From: Alkalihalobacillus deserti
Lineage (GTDB): Bacteria; Bacillota; Bacilli; Bacillales; Bacillaceae_D
Length of the DNA: 57,028 bases
Assembly: GCF_020734105.1 (NCBI RefSeq)
Contig: NZ_JAJAFR010000023.1
Coordinates: forward strand, 1 to 57,028
Direction: 5' to 3'
Position numbers and translations under genes: made by a program. Under the pieces are notes generated by a model. The model saw only the letters and a program-made list of their open reading frames with translations. It made no database searches and was not told the DNA's origin. This document shows, one piece after another, positions 41,608 through 50,477 of the stretch (positions are counted from its first letter, which is position 1; each line of letters begins with the position of its first letter).

Positions 41608-41657
41608 CATAGTATTCAACTATGTTTTATTGTTTTTAAAAAGGAGGAATGACTATC

Positions 41658-42002
41658 ATGACTAAAGTCGTCGTTCAAGTTAATAAAGCTGGGGATGATT
41701 ATTATAAAAAAGTTTTAAATAATATTATTAACTTAAAAAATAAACTTGGTGACCAGTTAGTAGAGTGTGAAATTGTCCTATTTGGTGAAGGGTTGCCTCT
41801 TTTATTAAGTGAAGATGAAGCGATTCGAAATCAAATAACGAAAATTTTAGAAAAAGACATTCAATTTATCGTTTGTAACAATACATTAACACGACTTAAC
41901 GTGCAAACAGAGGATCTGGCATGCAGTGTAAATGCAGCCGGTTCCGGAGTCGCCCATCTTGTCACAAGACAGACGGAAGGGTGGGCTTACTTAGCACTCT
42001 AA
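41658..42002 (+). CDS. DsrE-family protein
   Basis: 114 residues. TKVVVQVNKAGDDYYKKVLN, CEIVLFGEGLPLLL and DIQFIVCNNTLTRLNVQTED fit the DsrE/DsrF-like fold (sulfur-relay and related small proteins). One Cys (in VCNNTL) sits at the position of the reactive Cys of the family; another is in LACSVNAAGSG. ATG 41658 is chosen because AAAGGAGG lies ten bases upstream; ATG 41649 almost touches that site. It is the first gene of an operon with an ABC importer. Confidence 0.75.
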   Translation: MTKVVVQVNKAGDDYYKKVLNNIINLKNKLGDQLVECEIVLFGEGLPLLLSEDEAIRNQITKILEKDIQFIVCNNTLTRLNVQTEDLACSVNAAGSGVAHLVTRQTEGWAYLAL

Positions 42003-42015
42003 TCGAAAGGAGAGC

Positions 42016-42768
42016 ATGATGATAGCACATGTACAATTAGAAGATGTAACGTTTCAATATAAAACAAATTCGTCTATTTTAACCGATATAAATGTTCAGA
42101 TTGAAGAGAACTCATTTGTTTCGATCTTAGGTCCAAGTGGTTGTGGAAAATCAACACTACTAAATTTAATTGCAGGATTTATTCCGACTTATGGTGGTTC
42201 AATAGAAGTCGATGGCAAACCGGTAAAATCTCCATCTGGAGAGAAAGGATTTGTTTTTCAGGATTTAGCATTGTTCCCATGGTTATCGGTTTATAAAAAT
42301 GTTGAATTCGGTTTGAAGATGCAAGACTTTCCAAAAGAAAAACGGGCGAAAAAAGTAAATGAAATGATTGAATTAGTCGGGCTTTCTCAATATGCTGATT
42401 TTCCGATTTCCTCCCTTTCTGGCGGAATGAAACAACGAGTTGCGCTTGCTAGGACACTTGCAACAGAACCCAATCTATTATTATTAGATGAGCCATTTAG
42501 TGCACTTGATGCGCAAACGCGAGATGTATTGCAGGAAGAGCTGCTTACGTTGCATGAAAAGTTAAAGATGACGACCGTTCTCGTCACGCATAGCATTGAT
42601 GAAGCGATTTATTTATCAGATACGATTATTCTGCTCTCAAAGAACGGAACGATTAAAGAGATTGTTGACGTCAATTTAGCGAAACCGAGAGACCGAACGT
42701 CTTCTGATTATAATCAATATCAAAAACAACTATATGATTTTTTACGTAATGAACGGCAACAAGCATAA
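42016..42768 (+). CDS. ABC importer ATPase (SsuB/TauB type)
   Basis: 250 residues. Walker A GPSGCGKST, Q-loop FVFQDLALFPWLSVYKNVEF, signature SLSGGMKQRVALARTLA, Walker B LLLLDEPFSALD and switch LVTHSIDEAI. The subgroup handles nitrate, sulfonates, taurine and thiamine precursors. It lies between the DsrE gene and the binding-protein gene, with 13-base gaps on either side. GAAAGGAGAG precedes ATG 42016. Together with DsrE a sulfur-containing substrate is plausible but not shown. Confidence 0.88.
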   Translation: MMIAHVQLEDVTFQYKTNSSILTDINVQIEENSFVSILGPSGCGKSTLLNLIAGFIPTYGGSIEVDGKPVKSPSGEKGFVFQDLALFPWLSVYKNVEFGLKMQDFPKEKRAKKVNEMIELVGLSQYADFPISSLSGGMKQRVALARTLATEPNLLLLDEPFSALDAQTRDVLQEELLTLHEKLKMTTVLVTHSIDEAIYLSDTIILLSKNGTIKEIVDVNLAKPRDRTSSDYNQYQKQLYDFLRNERQQA

Positions 42769-42780
42769 GGGGAGACTTAC

Positions 42781-43773
42781 ATGAAAAAATTACTAATGAT
42801 TTTATCTATAACTGGATTATTACTTACAGCTTGTGGTGCTGCTGAAGAGGAACCCGTTGAAACTGATCAGCAAGCGGATGTGACAGAAAAGCCTAGCTTG
42901 AACATTGGATATGTTTCCATTCTGGCAAACGCGCCAGGGATTGTAGCGGATCGCCAAGGGTTTTTTGAAGAAACATTGGATGTTGAGACGTATGCTTTTA
43001 ACGCAGGGCCAGAACTATATCAAGCATTGGCAGCAGGTGAGTTAGATATCGCCTACGCTGGTGTACCGGCATTAGTAAACTGGGCTTCACGAGGACTTCC
43101 TGTCAAAGTAATCGCCAAAGTAAACGATGGGAAGCTTGGCGTTGTTGTAGCAGGAGACTCGGAAATTGATAAGGTTGATCAATTAAGCGGAGAAGTTTTT
43201 GCCGGTGTTGGACGTGGAAGTGGTGTTGATATCATTACACGAGGACTTATTTTACCGGATGCGGGCCTAACAGATCAGGATGTCACGATACAAGAATTTA
43301 GACAAGCCAACATCGAAGCAGCTATTGACTCGAACCAAGCCGCTGCCGGTGCTCTAAACGAACCATTTTTAACGTATGCGTTATTACGTGGTAAAAAACA
43401 AATCGCCGAAGAAAATGACCCGGCGCTTGTGATTCTTGTACGAGAAGAATTCCTTGAAAATAACCCTGACGTTGTCCGCGCATTTATGGATGTACACCAA
43501 TCGACGATTGCTTATTTAAACGAAGAAGAGGAAACAGCAAACCGTGTATTAGTGGAAGCATTTAATATAGCGGATGTCGGTGACGTTCCTGCAGAAGAGG
43601 TTATTGTAAAGGCAAAAGAAAAACTAGAATACGATTGGAAGTTTAAGAAGGATGATTTCAACTACTACCAACAACTTGCTGATGCGGCCTATGAACTAGG
43701 CTATGTCGATGAACCGGTCGATGTGGAAACTTTGTTTGACCTCACGTTCGTTGAAGGAGTCGTAACCGAGTGA
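42781..43773 (+). CDS. ABC importer substrate-binding lipoprotein (SsuA/NMT1-like)
   Basis: 330 residues. Lipoprotein signal MKKLLMILSITGLLLTACGA with lipidated Cys18 (LTAC), then an acidic linker. The type 2 periplasmic-binding fold follows (LNIGYVSILANAPGIVADRQ, ALAAGELDIAYAGVPALVNW, NEPFLTYALLRGKKQIAEEN), matching the sulfonate/NMT1 binding-protein family. It captures the ligand outside the cell for the ATPase and permease of this operon. The stop overlaps the permease start by four bases. Confidence 0.85.
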   Translation: MKKLLMILSITGLLLTACGAAEEEPVETDQQADVTEKPSLNIGYVSILANAPGIVADRQGFFEETLDVETYAFNAGPELYQALAAGELDIAYAGVPALVNWASRGLPVKVIAKVNDGKLGVVVAGDSEIDKVDQLSGEVFAGVGRGSGVDIITRGLILPDAGLTDQDVTIQEFRQANIEAAIDSNQAAAGALNEPFLTYALLRGKKQIAEENDPALVILVREEFLENNPDVVRAFMDVHQSTIAYLNEEEETANRVLVEAFNIADVGDVPAEEVIVKAKEKLEYDWKFKKDDFNYYQQLADAAYELGYVDEPVDVETLFDLTFVEGVVTE

Positions 43774-44516
43774 AGAAATGGATCATCGGATTTCTTGCCA
43801 TACCCTTTGTTTTAATTGTTTGGACTTTAGTCTCAACACAATATCCTTCTTATATTTTTCCGAGTCCGATAGACGTATGGAACGAAGGGGTACGAGAATT
43901 AAATAAGGGAGAGATCCAAGCTCATATTTTAGTAAGTTTAAAACGGCTAGCGATCGGCTTTTTCATCGCTTCTGGTTTAGCCTTTCTTGTTGGAATTTTA
44001 GCTGGAGCATCAAAAACATTTCGTTATTTCATCACGCCGTTGGTCTCGTTTTTCCAAGCAACACCACCAATGGCATGGGCACCAATGTTAATCATTTTGA
44101 TTGGGCTCGGCGATGGGCCAATGATTGCGGTCATTATTATTGCTTCCTTTTTCCCTATTTTGATTAACGTGATCCAAGGGATGAATCAAATCCCTGAATC
44201 ACATATTCGAGCAGCACAATCGCTTGGAGCGAAAAAGTGGAAGCTTGCTTATCACGTCTATCTACCAGAAATTTTTCCAGCGGCTATCAGCGGGATTTAT
44301 ATTGGCTTTGCGATTTCATGGCGCTCGCTTGTCGCTGCAGAGATGATCGGTGGCAATGCGGGAATTGGTTACTTCATTGCCTTCAATGGCCAAATTGGAA
44401 ACGCAGCATCTGTTTTACTTGGGATTATTATTATTGGCTTTTTAGCGTTATTGATGGATTATCTGTTGTTGAAGCCGCTTCATAAGCGGTATGCTGGTTG
44501 GGCGTCGCGGGGGTAG
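43770..44516 (+). CDS. ABC importer permease (SsuC type)
   Basis: 248 residues, about six membrane helices, and the EAA loop motif (RAAQSLGAKKWKLAYHVYLP) that contacts the ATPase. The segment PLVSFFQATPPMAWAPMLII is typical of the SsuC/TauC/NrtB branch. It starts with GTG 43770 inside the binding-protein gene. The operon ends here, and the second composite D+E repeat starts five bases after the stop. Confidence 0.87.
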   Translation: MKKWIIGFLAIPFVLIVWTLVSTQYPSYIFPSPIDVWNEGVRELNKGEIQAHILVSLKRLAIGFFIASGLAFLVGILAGASKTFRYFITPLVSFFQATPPMAWAPMLIILIGLGDGPMIAVIIIASFFPILINVIQGMNQIPESHIRAAQSLGAKKWKLAYHVYLPEIFPAAISGIYIGFAISWRSLVAAEMIGGNAGIGYFIAFNGQIGNAASVLLGIIIIGFLALLMDYLLLKPLHKRYAGWASRG

Positions 44517-44520
44517 ATAG

Positions 44521-44680
44521 CGTGCCTGTCACCACCCGGAATTTATCAAAGATTATCAGATTAATAGGACCTGCGCCCGATTCTTTAAGATGCGAGCGTG
44601 CTATCGTTTCGAAGGACAATTAAACATATATTAAACATTTAAACACCCGCTTTAGCTAATGGCTTTGCGGGTGTTTTTTT
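44521..44680 (+). repeat. Composite repeat D+E, copy 2, with terminator
   Basis: Repeat D is at its clearest here (CGTGCCTGTCACCACCCGGA, then ATTTATCAAAGATTATCAGA-TTAATAGG, 44521-44568). Block E follows with CTTTAAGATGCGAGCGTGCT and TTTCGAAGGACAATTAAACA. It ends in the terminator AAACACCCGC (44641-44650) / GCGGGTGTTT (44667-44676) with T7. The direct copy at 41377-41528 lies on the other side of the DsrE/ABC operon. Confidence 0.8.
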
Positions 44681-44695
44681 GGATGTTAGGCATTT

Positions 44696-45502
44696 CTACC
44701 CAAACAAAACTCTCGTTTCAACAAGATCTTGAACAGATCCATCCTTGGCACTTCTCGTATACACCTGCAGTACGCCTGCGTTTGTGGTTGGCGGTGTGTC
44801 AAAAGGAATGGAATCCCGAAAACGGCCATACGAGGGGGCGCCGGATTCTGCGGTTGTGAAGGTTTCATTTGTGACGACGACCCCATTATCATCAACAACC
44901 CGGTAAAGGACATTGGCTTCAAATGCTCTCGCATACCCGGCTATGACTTGATTGTCGCGAATAACAAACCCAGGGAAGGGCTGCGTGACAACGATGTTTT
45001 CTGACATTGGAAGCGGAATGATGAGTCTCATGCCTGCCAAAAGAACATCTGGTGACAGGGTGGGTCGTTGATCATTGGCCTGGATAATGGTCGATATGTC
45101 AATCCCTGTTCTTGCAGAAATCGATGCGAGGGAATCTCCTGTGTCTACTTCATAAATAACCGCAGGGATTTGAATTTGTTGATTAGGGAAAATGAAGTTT
45201 GGGTTGTGAATCGTCTTGTTTATCCCAGCTAAAAGTTCTGGATAGGCTGAAAAACGCTGTGATATTAATCCAACCGTGTCCCCTGGCTGAATGACGTATA
45301 GAGTTACCGTTTCATTTGAAATCACTTTTGGGATGACGAGTATTTGATTGGGGTAGATCACATATGGATCGACGAAAGGGGGATACAAGGCATTGGCAAG
45401 AGCAATTGCATCCACGGTACTTTCATATTGTACTGAAAGGCTATAAACTGTATCGCCAGGTTGAACCGTATGAAGGATATGTGTTCCGAACATGACTGAC
45501 AT
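44696..45502 (-). CDS. LysM-Gmad2 protein (cell-wall or spore-associated)
   Basis: 268 residues without a signal peptide. Three LysM domains lie in the first ~165 residues (HTVQPGDTVYSLSVQYESTV, YVIQPGDTVGLISQRFSAYP, YEVDTGDSLASISARTGIDI). A C-terminal Gmad2 immunoglobulin-like domain (~170-268; VVTQPFPGFVIRDNQVIAGY, YGRFRDSIPF) follows, the type found in spore germination and envelope proteins. LysM binds peptidoglycan, so a wall or spore-cortex role is likely. AAAGGAG precedes ATG 45502. Confidence 0.85.
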   Translation of the reverse strand: MSVMFGTHILHTVQPGDTVYSLSVQYESTVDAIALANALYPPFVDPYVIYPNQILVIPKVISNETVTLYVIQPGDTVGLISQRFSAYPELLAGINKTIHNPNFIFPNQQIQIPAVIYEVDTGDSLASISARTGIDISTIIQANDQRPTLSPDVLLAGMRLIIPLPMSENIVVTQPFPGFVIRDNQVIAGYARAFEANVLYRVVDDNGVVVTNETFTTAESGAPSYGRFRDSIPFDTPPTTNAGVLQVYTRSAKDGSVQDLVETRVLFG

Positions 45503-45838
45503 TTACACCGCTCCTTTTTTTTTCAATACTAATAGTTATGATGGAAGACCGCACAGATATGCCTTGCTTTGGAGGTTTTGGTTTCCTCATGTAAACCGTT
45601 GTTGAGGTATGCCTGTCACCACCTACTTTAGAAAGAGCGCTGTTAAGCATCTGATTGTTTTTAAAATTTTCATTTAGAGCAGTGATTTAAACGTCGTTCA
45701 ACCTCAGGATCAGTAACCTATAGCTACTTCTTCCATTCAACAATAACCAACTTCGATATAGATATGATCAGAAAGTTCGAGCCCAGTCCGCGACACAACA
45801 GGACCCCCAAAAAGCTGAGGGTCCTAGTGTCATAACCT
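45503..45838. other. Intergenic stretch with repeat-D core
   Basis: ATGCCTGTCACCACCTACTT (45608-45627) is a partial repeat D. The hairpin AGGACCC...GGGTCCT at 45802-45828 lies just after the acyltransferase gene end and may be its terminator, though it lacks a T-run on the minus strand. Confidence 0.4.
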
Positions 45839-46798
45839 TTATTTTGTTACAAACTTCATTAAGAGTAGAACGGGTTTTCGTGTCAAAATATACATAATCG
45901 CAAACGCGAAAACAACCAGTAACCAGTATTGATTGTGTTCAATGATAAATGGCACTAAAGGTGATTCGTGGAGCAGTTTCACTAGCAACATATGCAATAA
46001 ATAAATAGAAATGGTTAGTGGACCAATATGAGTAAAAAATGTTTTCTTACTCGGGACTAACGTGAAAAACAAGAGAGTGACCAGACCCATCACCACGTAA
46101 ACACCGAATCTCGCTAACCAGGCGAAGTGGAGTGTGATGTCGGTCATTTTTTCATAAGGTTGTTTTCCCATTAACCAAGCTCTTCCATCTAGTGGCAAAA
46201 CCTTATACATAAGCGCAAATAAAGCCACCATTAAAGCGGCTGAAATGACTTTGTTTGACTTCGATGTCAGCTTTGTAAAATGTTCTTCTTTTAAGTAATA
46301 GCCGAATAAAAAAAACGGAAAAAAGAAAAACGTTCTAGAAAGACTTAAGAAACCACCTACATGGGAGAAATAACCGATCATCAACGATAGAATAACAGCT
46401 AGCAGCAGACCATATTTTATCTTTGAAAATAAGAGGAGCATGACATTCCATAAAAATAAGCTGACTAAAAACCATAACGCCCACCTTGGAGTAAAAGGAG
46501 ATAACGACAAACCGTTTTGAAAGATTACGTTGTAATAAAACGTATAAAAAATTTGAAAAATAAGATAAGGGATTAGTAGCTTCTTAGCTACATTGACTAG
46601 ATAGCCAGGCTTATGTATCCCTTTTGCAAAAAAACCGGAAATGAGAATAAACGCAGGCATATGAAACAAAAAGATAAAAAGATAGATACTAGAAATCATT
46701 CGATCCTTATAAAGAAACTCAGAGAGAATATGCCCAAATACGACAAGAAAAATTAAGATCACTTTTGCATTATCGAAATAGGGATTCCGTTTTTTCAT
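45839..46798 (-). CDS. Membrane acyltransferase (acyltransferase 3 family, YkrP-like)
   Basis: 319 residues with about ten membrane helices. RNPYFDNAKVILIFLVVFGH at the N-terminus has the family's catalytic His near residue 22 (FGH), and FLFHMPAFILISGFF is the second conserved segment. FWRDIEQ-type motifs are absent. These enzymes O-acetylate or acylate wall or surface polysaccharides from the membrane. The binding site is moderate (AAAGGTTGG). The gene is monocistronic. Confidence 0.85.
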   Translation of the reverse strand: MKKRNPYFDNAKVILIFLVVFGHILSEFLYKDRMISSIYLFIFLFHMPAFILISGFFAKGIHKPGYLVNVAKKLLIPYLIFQIFYTFYYNVIFQNGLSLSPFTPRWALWFLVSLFLWNVMLLLFSKIKYGLLLAVILSLMIGYFSHVGGFLSLSRTFFFFPFFLFGYYLKEEHFTKLTSKSNKVISAALMVALFALMYKVLPLDGRAWLMGKQPYEKMTDITLHFAWLARFGVYVVMGLVTLLFFTLVPSKKTFFTHIGPLTISIYLLHMLLVKLLHESPLVPFIIEHNQYWLLVVFAFAIMYILTRKPVLLLMKFVTK

Positions 46799-46879
46799 GA
46801 ATTCACCAACCTTTTTTCAATACACGAAATAATAGCATACATTTTCGCTAGAGAACATAAGTAATTTTCCCCTTTTTTT

Positions 46880-46928
46880 GGTGCCTGTCACCACCCGGAG
46901 TTTGTCGGAGATTGTCAGATTAATAGGG
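46880..46928 (+). repeat. Dispersed repeat D, reference-quality copy
   Basis: GGTGCCTGTCACCACCCGGA, then GTTTGTCGGAGATTGTCAGA and TTAATAGG. It lies upstream of the acyltransferase and is followed by unrelated DNA. Confidence 0.75.
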
Positions 46929-47281
46929 GAGGCCCAAGGATACGCTTCTTAAATTGGGATAAGGTCATACTCGCGAATGAGTTGAACGCCAATCGTATTA
47001 ATTGGGTAGAAGACATGTTTCATAATGACTTCTAGTATGTTACATAATTTTACTATAGTTGTTAGCAATGGTACCTAATGTCATGGGAGAAGTATGTGGT
47101 TCGCTTGAAATGTTGGTGAAATAGTATCTGTTTTCAGTCAATATTATACATACTTAAGGTGAGTTGATAGAAACTTGGAATTCTCATTAAAAAGGTTGTA
47201 AGAAAGCTTAACAGTGTTGCTGAAATGGGGGGGTGAACAATCGTATACTAGTCTACGTTAAACATTTTAAATAATCTAATA
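46929..47281. other. Intergenic stretch with a possible minus-strand remnant
   Basis: A minus-strand open stretch at about 47040-46949 reads ILEVIMKHVFYPINTIGVQL then IREYDLIPI-stop. It has no start codon with a binding site and may be the 3' end of a lost gene. The rest is non-coding. Confidence 0.25.
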
Positions 47282-47527
47282 ATGGAAGATAAACAGTTGT
47301 TGAGAGATGCAAAGCTGTGTACTCGCTGGGCTCTTGGGTTAACGTTTTTTTAAATTTTTGCTTTCCCAGGCATTATGTTTCTAACCGGCTATAATTATAG
47401 TTTGCAGTTTTTCAAAGGGTGGACATATCTCGCCTTTGGATGGCTCGTTATAGCAGGTCTGTATATTTTGATTCGACCCTGGGTGGAGTTTTATCTAGAC
47501 AAGAAACAGTCATCTGAGCAAGTTTAA
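47282..47527 (+). pseudogene. Small symporter-type membrane subunit with a nonsense codon
   Basis: 82 codons reading MEDKQLLRDAKLCTRWALGL-TFF, then TAA at 47351-47353, then in the same frame IFAFPGIMFLTGYNYSLQFF, KGWTYLAFGWLVIAGLYILI and RPWVEFYLDK. One base change (TTA to TAA) would restore a two-helix protein like the small accessory subunits found next to sodium:solute symporters. Located just upstream of ureA it may be what remains of a urea or related uptake system; no large subunit is present. No binding site is obvious. Confidence 0.6.
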
Positions 47528-47563
47528 CGAATGGATTTGTGTTCTGAGTTAAATAAAGCAGTA

Positions 47564-47602
47564 GCTGAGTCCCCGGAACCTTAGCTACTTTTCTTTTACA
47601 GT
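47564..47602 (+). terminator. Terminator before the urease operon
   Basis: GTAGCTGAG pairs with CTTAGCTAC (one G-U) and is followed by TTTTCTTTT. It separates the pseudogene from ureA. Possible promoter elements TTTACA and TATAGA with 18-bp spacing follow at about 47597-47626. Confidence 0.5.
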
Positions 47603-47669
47603 ATAATAATTGGCAAATTATAGAATTTCCATAGGAGTACTAACCAAATTGAAATGAAGGATGATATGG

Positions 47670-47972
47670 ATGAAACTAACGTCTCGTGAGATAGAAAAAT
47701 TGATGATCGTTGTCGCTTCTGACCTAGCTCGTCGTCGTCAAGGAAGGGGATTAAAGCTAAATTATCCTGAAGCAACGGCTATTATTACATATGAAGTATT
47801 AGAGGGAGCTCGAGATGGGCAAACAGTCGCTCAGTTAATGCAGTACGGAACAACCATTCTGACAAGAGAGGATGTCATGGAAGGGGTTGCCGAAATGATT
47901 TCAGATATTCAAGTAGAGGCCACCTTTCCTGATGGAACAAAGCTAGTAACTGTTCATAACCCAATTCGATAA
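47670..47972 (+). CDS. ureA: Urease gamma subunit
   Basis: 100 residues, the normal length. [43 protein letters not shown] and [14 protein letters not shown] are family hallmarks. It is a structural subunit of the nickel urease that hydrolyses urea to ammonia and carbamate. ATG 47670 is the family-typical start and has GAAGG nine bases upstream; ATG 47661 abuts that site. First gene of ureABCEFGD. Confidence 0.95.
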   Translation: MKLTSREIEKLMIVVASDLARRRQGRGLKLNYPEATAIITYEVLEGARDGQTVAQLMQYGTTILTREDVMEGVAEMISDIQVEATFPDGTKLVTVHNPIR

Positions 47973-47987
47973 TAGGGGGGAGAAAAA

Positions 47988-48305
47988 GTGATTCCAGGAG
48001 AATACATATTGAAAAAAGAACCGATTACCTGTAATGGTAATAAAAAACCGATCACGATTAAAGTCTTAAATCAAGGTGACCGTCCGATTCAAATTGGGTC
48101 ACATTTTCATTTTTATGAAGTTAATCGTTTTTTGAAGTTTGCTCGTGAAGAAGCATTAGGAATGCACTTAAATATTCCAGCAGGGACGGCCGTCCGTTTT
48201 GAACCCGGTGATGAAAAGGAGGTAGAGCTTGTTTCATTTTCAGGAGAACAAAAGATATATGGTTTGAACAATCAAGTAAATGGATCTGTAAACAAGGAGG
48301 GATAA
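47988..48305 (+). CDS. ureB: Urease beta subunit
   Basis: 105 residues. [46 protein letters not shown] and [17 protein letters not shown] are conserved. The gene starts with GTG 47988 behind GGGGGAG and ends five bases before ureC. It is separate from the gamma subunit, as usual in bacilli. Confidence 0.95.
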   Translation: MIPGEYILKKEPITCNGNKKPITIKVLNQGDRPIQIGSHFHFYEVNRFLKFAREEALGMHLNIPAGTAVRFEPGDEKEVELVSFSGEQKIYGLNNQVNGSVNKEG

Positions 48306-48309
48306 TGTA

Positions 48310-50019
48310 ATGAGTTTTCGTATGTCGAGAAAACAATATGCTGATATGTTTGGTCCGACAGTTGGAGATGCCGTTCGTCTGGCTGATACAGAATTGTTCA
48401 TAGAAATTGAAAAAGATTATGCCACGTATGGAGATGAAGTGAAATTTGGGGGAGGTAAAGTCATTCGAGATGGAATGGGCCAACATCCCCTTGCGACAAG
48501 AGAAGAAAGCGTTGATCTTGTTTTAACAAATGCCATTATTATCGATTATACAGGGATTTATAAGGCGGATATTGGTGTAAAGGATGGCTTGATCGTGGCA
48601 ATAGGCAAGGCGGGAAATCCATTGTTAATGGATAATGTCGACATTGTTGTTGGTGCTTCTACCGAAGTCATTGCAGCTGAAGGAAAGATCGTGACTGCTG
48701 GAGGGATTGATGCTCATATTCATTTTATTTGTCCACAACAAATCGAAACCGCCCTATCATCGGGAGTGACAACCATGCTTGGTGGAGGAACGGGACCTGC
48801 AACAGGCACTAATGCCACAACATGTACACCCGGTAAATGGAATATTCATCGGATGCTTCAAGCAGCTGAAGAGTTCCCGATGAATTTAGGCTTTTTAGGG
48901 AAGGGAAATTCTTCGGGCGTTAAGGCTTTAAGTGAGCAGGTAGAAGCAGGAGCAGTTGGTCTTAAACTCCATGAAGATTGGGGAACGACTGCATCATCTA
49001 TTGATACTTGCTTAAAGGTAGCAGATCAGTATGATGTGCAGGTGGCTATACATACGGACACTCTTAATGAAGGAGGATTTGTAGAGGACACACTTGCGGC
49101 GATTGATGGTCGTGTGATCCATACGTACCATACGGAAGGTGCAGGCGGGGGACACGCACCAGATATTATTAAGGCGGCTAGTTATTCTAATATTTTACCT
49201 TCGTCAACGAATCCGACTCGACCGTTTACCGTCAATACCCTCGAAGAGCATTTAGATATGTTAATGGTTTGTCATCATTTAGATCCAAGTGTTCCGGAGG
49301 ATATCGCATTTGCCGATTCAAGGATTCGAAAAGAAACGATTGCAGCAGAGGATATTTTACATGATTTAGGTGTATTTAGCATGATCTCATCAGATTCTCA
49401 GGCGATGGGGCGTGTAGGGGAAGTCATCAGCCGCACTTGGCAAACGGCGGATAAGATGAAAAAACAGCGAGGCAAACTACAAGGAGATGAAGGTGTAGGT
49501 GACAACAACCGTGTAAAGCGCTATATTGCCAAGTACACGATTAATCCGGCTATCGTTCATGGCATTTCTGAGTATGTCGGATCGATCGAGGTAGGAAAGT
49601 TTGCTGATCTCGTTGTATGGGATCCTGCATTTTTTGGAGTGAAGCCTGATTTAATCGTAAAAGGCGGCATGATTGCTCATAGCATTATGGGTGATCCAAA
49701 TGCAAGTATACCAACACCGCAACCTGTATTGTATCGTCCGATGTTTGCTTCGTTTGGAAGTGCCAAATATAAAACAGCCATGACTTTTGTTTCAAAAGTG
49801 GCATATGAAGCAGGTATTAAAGAAGAGCTCGGACTGCAAAAAGTAGTGAAGCCTATTTATGGAGTTCGTCAGCTGACGAAAAAGTCTATGGTGTTTAATG
49901 GTGAAACTCCGGAAATTGAAGTCGATCCACAAACCTATGAAGTTAAAGTAGACGGCGAGTTAATTACGTGTGAACCATCAGATGTTGTTCCGATGGCGCA
50001 GCGATATTTCTTATTTTAA
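48310..50019 (+). CDS. ureC: Urease alpha (catalytic) subunit
   Basis: 569 residues, full length. The nickel-site residues are all in place: His136/His138 in [11 protein letters not shown], the carbamylated Lys near 219 in [12 protein letters not shown], His residues in [10 protein letters not shown] and [17 protein letters not shown], the catalytic flap His in [20 protein letters not shown], and Asp near 362 in SSDSQAMGR. The enzyme makes ammonia, useful for nitrogen supply or pH control. The binding site is AAGGAGGG. Confidence 0.97.
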   Translation: MSFRMSRKQYADMFGPTVGDAVRLADTELFIEIEKDYATYGDEVKFGGGKVIRDGMGQHPLATREESVDLVLTNAIIIDYTGIYKADIGVKDGLIVAIGKAGNPLLMDNVDIVVGASTEVIAAEGKIVTAGGIDAHIHFICPQQIETALSSGVTTMLGGGTGPATGTNATTCTPGKWNIHRMLQAAEEFPMNLGFLGKGNSSGVKALSEQVEAGAVGLKLHEDWGTTASSIDTCLKVADQYDVQVAIHTDTLNEGGFVEDTLAAIDGRVIHTYHTEGAGGGHAPDIIKAASYSNILPSSTNPTRPFTVNTLEEHLDMLMVCHHLDPSVPEDIAFADSRIRKETIAAEDILHDLGVFSMISSDSQAMGRVGEVISRTWQTADKMKKQRGKLQGDEGVGDNNRVKRYIAKYTINPAIVHGISEYVGSIEVGKFADLVVWDPAFFGVKPDLIVKGGMIAHSIMGDPNASIPTPQPVLYRPMFASFGSAKYKTAMTFVSKVAYEAGIKEELGLQKVVKPIYGVRQLTKKSMVFNGETPEIEVDPQTYEVKVDGELITCEPSDVVPMAQRYFLF

Positions 50020-50030
50020 GGTGGGAGAAT

Positions 50031-50477
50031 ATGATTATTGAAAGTGTAATCGGAAATGTGGCGACAGTAGAGAAAAGAGCCCCACATGTAGAACGAGTCT
50101 ATTTGGTAAGTGATGACTTAGTGAAAAGAATTCAACGAGTTGTTACCGATCATGGTAACGAGATTGGAATTCGGTTAAAAGAAAACCGTGAATTAATAGA
50201 CGGCGATATTTTATATATGGATGAAAAAAACATGATTGTTATCTCAGTAAAGGAAGATGATTTGCTAACGATTATGCCAACATCGATTCAACAAATGGGT
50301 GAAATTGCTCATCAGCTGGGGAATCGACACTTGCCGGCTCAGTTTGAAGAGAATGAAATGCTTGTTCAATATGACTATTTAGTAGAAGAATTGCTTCAGC
50401 AACTATCGATCCCGTATAAAAGAGAAAATCGAAGGGTCAAACAGGCATTTCGTCATATTGGACATCGTCATGATTAA
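50031..50477 (+). CDS. ureE: Urease accessory protein UreE (nickel chaperone)
   Basis: 148 residues. The N-terminal peptide-binding domain ([20 protein letters not shown]) and C-terminal metal domain ([20 protein letters not shown]) are present. The tail RHIGHRHD is a short His-rich end rather than the long polyhistidine of some relatives. It delivers nickel to the UreDFG-apourease complex. Its end overlaps the ureF start. Confidence 0.93.
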   Translation: MIIESVIGNVATVEKRAPHVERVYLVSDDLVKRIQRVVTDHGNEIGIRLKENRELIDGDILYMDEKNMIVISVKEDDLLTIMPTSIQQMGEIAHQLGNRHLPAQFEENEMLVQYDYLVEELLQQLSIPYKRENRRVKQAFRHIGHRHD

